Below are positions 26,665 through 33,929 of a DNA stretch of 58,684 nt, in pieces. This stretch comes from Peptococcaceae bacterium (GTDB taxonomy: Bacteria > Bacillota > Peptococcia > Peptococcales > Peptococcaceae). Where the stretch lies: NCBI GenBank assembly GCA_019420345.1, contig JAHZHI010000022.1, positions 1-58,684 on the forward strand, in the 5' to 3' direction. The position numbers and the translations under genes were made by a program. The notes below the pieces were generated by a model that did not search any database, had not been told where the DNA came from, and saw only the letters and a program-made list of their open reading frames with translations. Each line of letters begins with the position of its first letter. The stretch's first letter is position 1.

Positions 26665-27705
26665 ATGAAAAAAATCCTCATCGGCTGTGTGCTGACTGCG
26701 GGGCTTTTGCTGAGCGGCTGCGGAACGGAGGCTGTGCCTTCATCCTCATCTGCAGAAACGGATGCACCATCCTCCCAGTCCCAGGAATTGTACGCGATGG
26801 ACACGGTCATGACGCTGACCGCTTATGGTCCTCAGGCAGAGACGGCCTTGGACGATGCTGCAGACGAGATCGAGCGGCTGGACACGCTCTGGTCCATTTC
26901 CAGCAGCGACGGCGATATTGCGCGGCTCAACGCCGACAAGCAGGCCGCCCTGTCCGACGATACGATCACCCTGCTGAAACGCGCCCAGGAAATTTCTGCC
27001 TCAACCGGCGGCCTTTTCGCCTGCACGATTGAGCCGGTCATGGAAGCCTGGGGCTTTACAAGCGGCAATTACACCGTGCCGGACGACGCCACGCTGCAGT
27101 CACTGCTGGCCCATGTTGATGACACGCAAGTTACCATTGACGGCAGCACTGTCACCATCCCAGCCGATGTGAAAGTGGATCTGGGCGGCATCGCCAAAGG
27201 CTTCACGTCAGACCGCGTCATGGAATTGTTCGCTGCCGATGGTGTAACGAGCGGCATCATCTCCCTTGGCGGTAATGTGCAGACCCTGGGCACCAAGCCT
27301 GACGGCAGCCTCTGGCGCGTGGGCATCCAGGACCCGAACAACAGCAGCGACATCATCGCCACCATCGAAGTCGCCGACAAGGCGGTCATTACCTCCGGCG
27401 GCTACCAGCGCTATTTTGAACAGAACGGCACGACCTATCACCACATCATTGACCCCCGCACCGGCATGCCTGCCGACAGCGGCCTGACCTCGGTGACCAT
27501 CGTCTCAGACGACGGCACGTTGGCGGATGGCCTTTCCACCGCCCTTTTCATCATGGGCAAAGAGGCGGCGCTCGATTATTGGCGCGCCCACCGCGACGAT
27601 TTTGACGTCATCCTTGTTGCAAGCGACAGCAGCGTCACCATCAGCGAAGGTCTTGCCGACTGCTGCACCTTGAGCGACGGCAGCACACCGGAGGTGGCAC
27701 AATGA
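26665..27705 (+). CDS. apbE: FAD:protein FMN transferase (ApbE), lipoprotein
   Basis: The 346-residue protein begins with a lipoprotein signal ending in the lipobox LLSGC, so it should be tethered outside the membrane. The ApbE domain covers the rest: MDTVMTLTAYG, KVDLGGIAKGFTSDRV, SLGGNVQTLG and YHHIIDPRTGMPAD are all family motifs. ApbE attaches FMN through a phosphoester bond to Thr or Ser of flavoproteins such as RnfG/NqrC-type domains. No such target is encoded in this window. GGAGG precedes the start. It leads an operon with NusG-II and Gx genes. Confidence 0.92.
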   Translation: MKKILIGCVLTAGLLLSGCGTEAVPSSSSAETDAPSSQSQELYAMDTVMTLTAYGPQAETALDDAADEIERLDTLWSISSSDGDIARLNADKQAALSDDTITLLKRAQEISASTGGLFACTIEPVMEAWGFTSGNYTVPDDATLQSLLAHVDDTQVTIDGSTVTIPADVKVDLGGIAKGFTSDRVMELFAADGVTSGIISLGGNVQTLGTKPDGSLWRVGIQDPNNSSDIIATIEVADKAVITSGGYQRYFEQNGTTYHHIIDPRTGMPADSGLTSVTIVSDDGTLADGLSTALFIMGKEAALDYWRAHRDDFDVILVASDSSVTISEGLADCCTLSDGSTPEVAQ

Positions 27706-28100
27706 TGCGCCGCAAACCCTGGCTGCGCTGGGTGCTCCTGACATTCATCGTCCTGCTCCTTGCCGCCGCAGGATGGGCTGCATGGTGGTGGCAGCGCGGC
27801 GGAAACGAGGTCATCGCCACCATTTACGTCAACGATGACGTCTATGCCAGCTACGATCTCAGCGCCATCACCGACACCGAAACCTTCACCATCGGTGAAC
27901 CTGGCGCCCAGAACACCATCCGTGTTTCACCGGAAGGCATCGCCGTCATTGATGCCGACTGCCCGGACCAGGTCTGTGTGCACCAGGGCACTCGCAGCCA
28001 CGGGCCAACACCGATCGTTTGCCTGCCGCATCATCTCAGCATCCGCTTCAGCGAGAAAAACGCCGACGCCGACAGCCTTGACGCCGTCGCCGGACAGTGA
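27702..28100 (+). CDS. NusG domain II membrane protein (EetA-like)
   Basis: The 132-residue product has one N-terminal membrane helix (about 11-27) followed by an extracellular NusG-II-like domain containing YVNDDVYASYDL and the cysteine motif DCPDQVCVHQG, plus a further Cys in IVCLPHH. Its ATG overlaps the apbE stop (ATGATG), so the two are coupled. Such proteins recur beside Gx-type membrane proteins and ApbE in Gram-positive flavin-based electron transfer loci. The DCPDQVC cysteines might be redox-active or metal-binding, which is an inference. Confidence 0.85.
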   Translation: MMRRKPWLRWVLLTFIVLLLAAAGWAAWWWQRGGNEVIATIYVNDDVYASYDLSAITDTETFTIGEPGAQNTIRVSPEGIAVIDADCPDQVCVHQGTRSHGPTPIVCLPHHLSIRFSEKNADADSLDAVAGQ

Positions 28101-28111
28101 GGAGGCCTGTC

Positions 28112-28630
28112 ATGTCCCATCTTTCCCCCACACAGCGGCTGACACGGTTGGCCCTGCTGACAGCGATCGCCCTTATCATCTTTATCATTGAAGCACAGAT
28201 TCCGCCGCTGGTCGCCATTCCCGGCGTGAAAATGGGACTGGCCAACATCATCACCCTGGTGACGCTCTACGGGTTCGGCCGCCGCGACGCCTTGATGGTG
28301 CTTTTGGTGCGCATCGTCCTCGGCAGCATTTTTTCCGGGCAGATGATGACACTCCTGTTCAGTCTCAGCGGCGGCCTGCTTTGCTATGTCGTCTGTGCGC
28401 TGCTCTATCAGCACATGCCGCTGAAACGGCTGTGGCTCTTGAGCATGATCGGCGCCGTATGTCACAACATCGGCCAGCTGGCAGTGGCAGCCTTCGTTCT
28501 TAGCACCCTTGATGTATTCTGGTACCTGCCCGTGCTGCTGCTCAGCGGGCTCATCAGCGGCTGTTTCACCGGGCTCGTTGCTGGCGCCGTGCTGAACCGT
28601 CTCCAACACACCCACTGGCAGCGCTCTTAA
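28112..28630 (+). CDS. Gx transporter / heptaprenyl-diphosphate-synthase-I-like membrane protein (EetB-like)
   Basis: The 172-residue protein has five or six hydrophobic helices and the family-typical start LTAIALIIFIIEAQIPPL followed by PGVKMGLANIITLV. The label of heptaprenyl diphosphate synthase component I is historic; a transport or membrane-assembly role is more likely. AGGAGG precedes the ATG 12 bases after the NusG-II stop. As third gene of the ApbE operon it may work in export or insertion of a flavin- or quinone-linked component. Confidence 0.85.
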   Translation: MSHLSPTQRLTRLALLTAIALIIFIIEAQIPPLVAIPGVKMGLANIITLVTLYGFGRRDALMVLLVRIVLGSIFSGQMMTLLFSLSGGLLCYVVCALLYQHMPLKRLWLLSMIGAVCHNIGQLAVAAFVLSTLDVFWYLPVLLLSGLISGCFTGLVAGAVLNRLQHTHWQRS

Positions 28631-28646
28631 AATATGAGCGCTCATA

Positions 28647-28681
28647 AAAAAGCCCTCAGGCTCAAACCTGAGGGCTTTTAT
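28647..28681. terminator. Bidirectional terminator between Gx and sortase genes
   Basis: AAAAGCCCTCAGG and its exact complement enclose a six-base loop and provide T-runs in both directions. Confidence 0.88.
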
Positions 28682-28692
28682 CATGCATGAAT

Positions 28693-29466
28693 TCAAGACA
28701 CCCGCCGTGCTGCCACAAGAAAACGGCCATTTTCTGTATGATAGCTGCAGGTAGAGAGGATCAGAATTTGTTCACCAGCATTTGGCATCACGCCGGTATC
28801 GTAGAGAGCATTGCTCTTGAGCCACCCCACCAGCTCCGAGAATTTCGCCTGATCCAGCGGGCCAGCGGCGTTGTAATAACGGTAGCCTTCTTCGTTGTCG
28901 CCAAGAATGCGCGTCTGCACCGCTGCAAAGATTTCATAGCGGCGCATCTCCGTGCGTGTGTAGATGGTGATGGCCTGAGCACCGTTGCTTTTGTAAAAAT
29001 TGGCATCAGCGTATTTGTCCAGCTCGCCAAACATGGTGCCGTTGTGCATTTCATGGCCGTAGATGATGAGACAGTCGCTGTCGATGTCGGCCCCTTCGGC
29101 AATAAATGGTGTGCCGCTTGCCGACTGGGACTGGTCAAAAGCACGGCGCAGGTAGTACTCCGGTGAAGATGGGGTCCACATCACCGGGTAATCGATCTTT
29201 GTGCCGCTGACGTTGAGCCAGGCGGCGTAGTCCGCGTTCTGGCTGTGCAGATTGTCGTAGCCTGCCGCCAAGGCTTCCGCCGCGTTGGCAGCATCTCTGG
29301 CAGCCGCCTGCATCTGCGCCTGCTGCTGTGCCTGCAGGGCAGCAAAGGCATCCGCGGCTTGTTTCTGCTGATACCAGGTCCAGCCAGCCAAGCCTGCCGA
29401 CACAAGAAAAACACAGGCACAGAGCACAAAGAGCACTTTTAATACGATGGATTTTCGTTTGGCCAT
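28693..29466 (-). CDS. srtB: Class B sortase
   Basis: The 257-residue transpeptidase has an N-terminal membrane helix (about 8-30), a long Ala/Gln-rich helix, then the sortase fold. The catalytic His138 lies in IYGHEM, Cys240 in LSTCSY and Arg248 in NGRFLVAARR. Sequence pattern and length fit class B. It lies directly downstream of a surface protein with a TPATG sorting signal, which is the probable substrate. AAAGGAGG precedes the ATG. A terminator-like hairpin between the two genes suggests lower sortase expression by read-through. Confidence 0.92.
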   Translation of the reverse strand: MAKRKSIVLKVLFVLCACVFLVSAGLAGWTWYQQKQAADAFAALQAQQQAQMQAAARDAANAAEALAAGYDNLHSQNADYAAWLNVSGTKIDYPVMWTPSSPEYYLRRAFDQSQSASGTPFIAEGADIDSDCLIIYGHEMHNGTMFGELDKYADANFYKSNGAQAITIYTRTEMRRYEIFAAVQTRILGDNEEGYRYYNAAGPLDQAKFSELVGWLKSNALYDTGVMPNAGEQILILSTCSYHTENGRFLVAARRVS

Positions 29467-29483
29467 AGACGGCCTCCTTTGTA

Positions 29484-29516
29484 CAAAAACGGCGGCACGT
29501 GCGAAAACGTGCCGCC
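29484..29516 (-). terminator. Terminator-like hairpin between surface protein and sortase
   Basis: GGCGGCACGT and its complement enclose six bases and are followed by GTTTTTG on the minus strand, just before the sortase ribosome site. Confidence 0.75.
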
Positions 29517-29533
29517 GCAGTGTTATTGAACCA

Positions 29534-31408
29534 TTATTTCTTTCCGCGCAAACGACGACGGTCGCTGAGCAGCCAGATAAGTGCGATGAGCACCATGCCG
29601 CTGAGAGAAATGATGGCGATGGTGGTCCACAAATTCAGATGCGACGTATCGCCAGTCGCCGGTGTGCTGCGGTTGTTCGTGCTGGACTTGTTCGAGGAAG
29701 AAGCTTTATTGGTACTCGACGAGGTCTTCTTCGTCGATGCTGCACTCGTGGTGGACTTCTTCGTATTGGTGATGGTCCAGTTGTTGCCAGAATTGGACTC
29801 TGTCTTGGTGTAGCCCGATGGCACATTCAGCTCGTTGACGGTCCATTTATAGGACGCATCCAAGTTGCTCCAGGTGTATTTCCAGCCGTTGTCGGCGTTC
29901 AGCGTCACGGTGCTGCCGTACGCTTTGCCGTCACGATACAGCTGCATCTTTACAGAGCTTGGGCGATCGGAAGACTTGTCGTTTTTCCATACTTTGTTGA
30001 CGGTTACAGAGGTGGTCTTGTTGTCCGTCGATGGCGTGGTCACCTTCTGACCGCTGAAGATTGGCAAACCCGTGTAGATGATGCCATCTTTTTCATAGGT
30101 CACTGTGGCCGTGTAATCGCCATTGTCATTGCGATCCACCGTAACATGTACTTTATAAACCGTCTTGTCATAGGCGATGGCCGAATCGCTGCCTGCCTGC
30201 ATGCTGATGGTGTAATTGTAGCTGCCTTCCTTGTCGAAGCTCAGCGGATCGAACTTCACCGTGTTGCCGGTGTTTGGCTTGGTTTGTACCACATTGCCCG
30301 CTTCATCTTTAAGCAGCAAATTGAACACCCCATCACCAGGCGCCTTGCCGTCCAGGCTCACTTCACCGCCCAACGGCACAGAAGCTGCCTCTGGATCGTG
30401 TGCAGTGGTTGGTGCCTGATAGGTTGTCACAAAATCCAACTGCAGCACAGCGCCCTGGTCGCCCTTCAAATTGATGGCCTTGGCTTCGCCCGGTGTGAAC
30501 CCTTCGGTTTCACCGCTCAAAACAGGCTGCAGCGTATAATTCTGTTCATCGTCAAACAACGCAAACGCCAGCGTCCCGGTGGCATCGTTCATATTATAGG
30601 TTGCCAGAGGCTGACTGCCCGGCGCTGCATTCGCTGCATAGAGTGCAAAAGACAACGCTGGTGTCTTCACGCCGCTCAGTGCATTGCCCTTGCTGTCCGT
30701 CCAGCGATGGTTGACCTTGACCGTAACCGCTTTCTGCTGGCCAGCAGAAGTGGCCACAAGATTCGTCATCTGCTGACCGTTTGCGCCCTGGGCACCACTG
30801 CCATCGTAAAGATCCAGACCAAAATTGGCTGGTGCAGGATTCTTCTGGGCCGATGCCAACAGCGCATTCACGTCACTGGCTGCCGCCCCGCTGACAGCGC
30901 GGCTGTCGGTCACACGCCAGATGGCCTGCTGTGTCACCGCAGCATTGCTGAGCTGACTCACTACCGAGCTGCTCACGCCGGCCTGGCCGAGTTTGGCAAA
31001 ATCGCTGGCGCCTTTCCAGGTGCCGCCGAAATACGGATACCCGTTCCAAACCACGTTCAACACATCCTGCTTCACCGTCGATGGATTCAGCGCCTTGTCC
31101 ATCAAAGCCGCCCAATCCTGATTCACAGTGGCGGTCAATTTCTTATAGCCGCTGCTCCCCTGCGCAGAAGGCATTTGACGCGCAGCATTCAGCGCATACG
31201 CCAACACGCCTGCATCACTGCCGCCCTTCACACGCAATTCCTTCATGCCATCCACAGGCGTCACCGTGCTCGGCAGCGCCGGCGTGCCGTCATAGGCTGT
31301 GTAACTCTTGCCATCGCTCACTGGCGCAGCAACAGCAGCCATGCCAGGGCTCACAATACTGCCCACAAAAACCAGCAGCGTCAGCAATGCAATCCATTTC
31401 CTTTTCAT
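29534..31408 (-). CDS. Sortase-anchored surface protein with degenerate thioester domain
   Basis: The 624-residue protein has a signal peptide (about 1-28) and a TQXA-type thioester domain (about 30-220) whose glutamine motif TQQAIW is at 159-164. Next come a Cna-like domain (about 225-330), a Spy0128/FctA-like pilin domain (about 335-450), a Cna-B domain (about 466-550), a Ser/Thr/Lys-rich stalk, and a sorting signal: TPATG at 582-586, a hydrophobic helix and RRRLRGKK. Thioester adhesins use a Cys in a (Y/F)CxN motif; here the equivalent reads YALN (Ala72) and the whole protein contains no cysteine. The start at MKRKW follows AAAGGAG. Confidence 0.85.
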   Translation of the reverse strand: MKRKWIALLTLLVFVGSIVSPGMAAVAAPVSDGKSYTAYDGTPALPSTVTPVDGMKELRVKGGSDAGVLAYALNAARQMPSAQGSSGYKKLTATVNQDWAALMDKALNPSTVKQDVLNVVWNGYPYFGGTWKGASDFAKLGQAGVSSSVVSQLSNAAVTQQAIWRVTDSRAVSGAAASDVNALLASAQKNPAPANFGLDLYDGSGAQGANGQQMTNLVATSAGQQKAVTVKVNHRWTDSKGNALSGVKTPALSFALYAANAAPGSQPLATYNMNDATGTLAFALFDDEQNYTLQPVLSGETEGFTPGEAKAINLKGDQGAVLQLDFVTTYQAPTTAHDPEAASVPLGGEVSLDGKAPGDGVFNLLLKDEAGNVVQTKPNTGNTVKFDPLSFDKEGSYNYTISMQAGSDSAIAYDKTVYKVHVTVDRNDNGDYTATVTYEKDGIIYTGLPIFSGQKVTTPSTDNKTTSVTVNKVWKNDKSSDRPSSVKMQLYRDGKAYGSTVTLNADNGWKYTWSNLDASYKWTVNELNVPSGYTKTESNSGNNWTITNTKKSTTSAASTKKTSSSTNKASSSNKSSTNNRSTPATGDTSHLNLWTTIAIISLSGMVLIALIWLLSDRRRLRGKK

Positions 31409-31475
31409 ATCGCTCATCTCCTTTAAATTGAAATCAAATTGTTTATTAGCAGCGATAAATCGTCTGATTTCTCAC

Positions 31476-31504
31476 ATTATAACCGATTTTTAAGCCCCAG
31501 GCAA
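31476..31504 (-). promoter_or_regulatory. Promoter of the surface protein-sortase unit
   Basis: On the minus strand TTGCCT and a perfect TATAAT are separated by 17 bases, about 70 bases upstream of the surface protein start. Confidence 0.65.
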
Positions 31505-31556
31505 CGAATCATTAAGACATTACGACAAGTTTAAGGTTTTATACTTTTAGCATCTA

Positions 31557-31587
31557 ACAAAAAAACGCCTGCACAATCGCAGGCGCT
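31557..31587 (-). terminator. Terminator of the PhoH-like gene
   Basis: GCGCCTGC and GCAGGCGT enclose a six-base loop, followed on the minus strand by TTTTTTTG. Confidence 0.85.
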
Positions 31588-31599
31588 TGTCGCGTCATC

Positions 31600-32970
31600 T
31601 TACATGCGCTTCACGGCGTCTTTCGCCAGCACCGAGCGCTCACATTCATCGCTGCTCATCGTCACCTGATAGCAGTACGGACTGTTCTTCATTTTTTCCG
31701 CCGCATAGCTGAGCCCATTGGTGCGATCGTCCAAAAGCGGATGGTCGATCTGATTCGGATCGCCCAGGAGAATGATCTTCGTACCGGCCCCAGCGCGGGT
31801 GATGATGCCCTTCGCCTGCTTCGGCGTCAGATTCTGCGCTTCGTCAATGATGAGGTACGTCTTCGTCACCGAACGGCCGCGGATAAAGTTCAACGCCTGC
31901 GCGCTGATGATGTCGCGGGCAAAAAGTTCTTCCACCTTGCCTGCCAGGCTGCGTTCGTCGCGGAAGCGTTCGCGCTCGTTCTGATCGACCAACAGCTCCA
32001 GATTATCGATCGCCGGACGCAGAAGCGGCGCAATCTTTTCTGACTCATCCCCCGGCAGAAAACCGATGTCGTCATCAAAATGCACATTCGGACGGCTGAT
32101 CAGAATGCGGCGATAGGCTGGCTCATCCTGCTCCATAATGGCACTGAGCCCGCAGGCCAGCGCATAGAACGTTTTCGCCGTGCCGGCAATGCCCTTGATG
32201 ATGACCAGCGGCGCTTCCTCAGCACTCGCCATCAGCGCCTCCTGAATGAACGTCTGGCCAACATTGCGCGGCGTCACGCCATAGGGATGCTTTTTCTTGA
32301 ACTGCAATGGCACAATGGCGCTGCCGTCAAAGCGCGCTAGCTGCGTCTTGGCGTGGGACTGATCCGCGTGCAGAATCAAAAACTGATTGCGCACCAGATG
32401 CACCGCCAGCCGCGCGCCATCCTCGTCCACCTGATACACCTCATCGGTCGTCAGCGTGCGCTCAGGAAACTGCTCAAAAAGCGCCTCCTCCACATACACC
32501 TCGGCGCGGCCTGTGTATTGCTTGTCGCTCTCCGGTGCCTGCTCCATCCGATAATCCTCTGCCTCAATGCCCAGCATCTGCGCCTTAATGCGCACAACAA
32601 TGTCCTTCGTCACAAGAATCACCGGCGCCTCCTTGGCACGGATGCCCAGGCAGACCTTGAGAATGCGGCTGTCGTTCTTATGCTCAGGGAAACCTTCCGG
32701 CAGCGGCACATCCACACAGTTGATCTCCAGCCGCAGCGAACCGCCACCTGGCAGCGGCACCCCCTCGGTGAGGCTGCCTTCCAAACGCAGGCCCTCCAGA
32801 TAACGGATGCAGGCACGGGCATTGGCGCCGCGCTCCCCATCGCTCGTCTTCAGCGCATCCAGCTCCTCCAGCACAGCGATTGGCAGCACAATGCGGTTGT
32901 CCTCAAAGGACAGCAGCGCCCGTGGGCTCTGAATCAGCACATTCGTATCCAGCACATAGGTCTTTTGCAT
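31600..32970 (-). CDS. PIN-PhoH fusion protein (YlaK-like RNase/ATPase)
   Basis: The 456-residue protein fuses an N-terminal PIN nuclease domain (about 1-140; YVLDTNVLIQSP and later acidic residues) to a C-terminal PhoH ATPase. The ATPase has a Walker A reading GIAGTAKT, slightly off the usual GxxGxGKT, and a Walker B reading YLIIDEAQN followed by the LLGDPNQID sensor. This PhoH2/YlaK architecture is linked to RNA helicase and RNase activity in related proteins. The MQKTYVLD start follows AAAAGGAG. The gene is monocistronic. Confidence 0.9.
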   Translation of the reverse strand: MQKTYVLDTNVLIQSPRALLSFEDNRIVLPIAVLEELDALKTSDGERGANARACIRYLEGLRLEGSLTEGVPLPGGGSLRLEINCVDVPLPEGFPEHKNDSRILKVCLGIRAKEAPVILVTKDIVVRIKAQMLGIEAEDYRMEQAPESDKQYTGRAEVYVEEALFEQFPERTLTTDEVYQVDEDGARLAVHLVRNQFLILHADQSHAKTQLARFDGSAIVPLQFKKKHPYGVTPRNVGQTFIQEALMASAEEAPLVIIKGIAGTAKTFYALACGLSAIMEQDEPAYRRILISRPNVHFDDDIGFLPGDESEKIAPLLRPAIDNLELLVDQNERERFRDERSLAGKVEELFARDIISAQALNFIRGRSVTKTYLIIDEAQNLTPKQAKGIITRAGAGTKIILLGDPNQIDHPLLDDRTNGLSYAAEKMKNSPYCYQVTMSSDECERSVLAKDAVKRM

Positions 32971-33117
32971 AGCAGGTCGTCTCCTTTTCGTCTCACAAAG
33001 CAACAAAAAATGGCCTCACCACTCAGCCCCAGGCGCAGCAAACACGCACCCGCAATCGGCAAGCAGCATAGACCATCACTCCTACAAGAAGATTTCAACT
33101 TCAGTGTACAAGATCTT

Positions 33118-33146
33118 TGTATAGTCCACTAGCGCACTTCTGTTAA
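33118..33146 (-). promoter_or_regulatory. Putative promoter of the PhoH-like gene
   Basis: The minus strand reads TTAACA and TATACA with a 17-base spacer. A leader of about 140 bases follows. Confidence 0.5.
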
Positions 33147-33167
33147 CGCTGGGTTAAACCTGCGCGC

Positions 33168-33196
33168 TTGCACCGCTGATTTTCGTCTGCTATACT
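33168..33196 (+). promoter_or_regulatory. Promoter of the cytidylate-kinase-like gene
   Basis: TTGCAC and an extended TGC-TATACT box are separated by 17 bases. Confidence 0.65.
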
Positions 33197-33220
33197 GAAG
33201 GCATTCAAGCGCACGTATAA

Positions 33221-33246
33221 AAGCCGGCTGCACATCCGGCATTTTT
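33221..33246 (+). terminator. Terminator-like hairpin in the leader of the kinase gene
   Basis: GCCGG and CCGGC enclose an eight-base loop, followed by ATTTTTC. It lies downstream of the promoter and just upstream of the ribosome site, so it could act as an attenuator. Confidence 0.45.
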
Positions 33247-33263
33247 CATTGGAGGCGACCACT

Positions 33264-33881
33264 ATGAACATCATCACCATCAGCCGCGAATTTGGCAGCG
33301 GCGGCCGTGAACTGGGCAAGCGTCTGGCGGATGCCCTGGGCTATGCTTATTACGACCGCGAAATTCTCACCATGCTGGCGGAAGAGACTGCACTCGACGA
33401 AAACTATCTCGAACACACGCTGGAGAACAGTTCGTTTTCAAATCTCTACCCGATCACCATCGGTCAAACGCTGTCGGTGCTGCCCAACTATCTGGCCGAA
33501 CATTCCACCGCTCTGCTGCAAAAGCAAACCGCGCTGATTAAGCAGCTGGCCAGCAAGAGCAACTGCATCATCGTCGGCCGCAATGCCGATCTGATCCTGC
33601 GCGAGCATGATCCGCTGCGCATTTTCGTCCACGCCGATCTTGCCGCACGCATCGAGCGCTGCCGCCATCGAGAAACCGACGGCATCAATCACACCGACAA
33701 GGACTATGAAAAGAAGATCCGCCAGATCGATAAAAACCGCGCCAAGACCCATGCCATCCTCGGCACCTACGATTGGGGCGACCGCCGCGGCTATGATCTC
33801 TGCATCAACACCACCAACATCGTCGTCAAAGACATCATCCCAGCGCTCCAGGCTTACGCCACGCTCTGGGCAGAACGCTGA
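33264..33881 (+). CDS. Cytidylate-kinase-like family protein
   Basis: The 205-residue protein carries a P-loop of the form REFGSGGRELGKRLA near its start, with the downstream YYDREIL of cytidylate-kinase-like proteins and a lid region containing HRETDGI. It may phosphorylate a nucleotide or another small molecule; true Cmk is usually slightly longer. The ATG at MNIITISREFG follows GGAGG and is preferred over an upstream in-frame start. It is monocistronic. Confidence 0.85.
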   Translation: MNIITISREFGSGGRELGKRLADALGYAYYDREILTMLAEETALDENYLEHTLENSSFSNLYPITIGQTLSVLPNYLAEHSTALLQKQTALIKQLASKSNCIIVGRNADLILREHDPLRIFVHADLAARIERCRHRETDGINHTDKDYEKKIRQIDKNRAKTHAILGTYDWGDRRGYDLCINTTNIVVKDIIPALQAYATLWAER

Positions 33882-33890
33882 ACACACAAG

Positions 33891-33920
33891 AAGGCCTCGC
33901 AGCATTTGCTGCGAGGCCTT
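33891..33920. terminator. Terminator between the kinase gene and the large SLH gene
   Basis: AAGGCCTCGCAGCA and its exact complement enclose a two-base loop. It is followed by TCTCTATTC on the plus strand and CTTCTTG on the minus strand. Confidence 0.8.
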
Positions 33921-33929
33921 TCTCTATTC

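Noticed and set aside
29447..31426. 659-codon open frame on the plus strand
   Set aside because: It is antisense to the sortase substrate gene, has no domain pattern or ribosome site, and is rich in residues typical of shadow frames.
33016..33069. 17-residue upstream frame in the leader of the PhoH-like gene
   Set aside because: An AGGAG lies upstream, but the frame is too short to judge and has no conserved feature.
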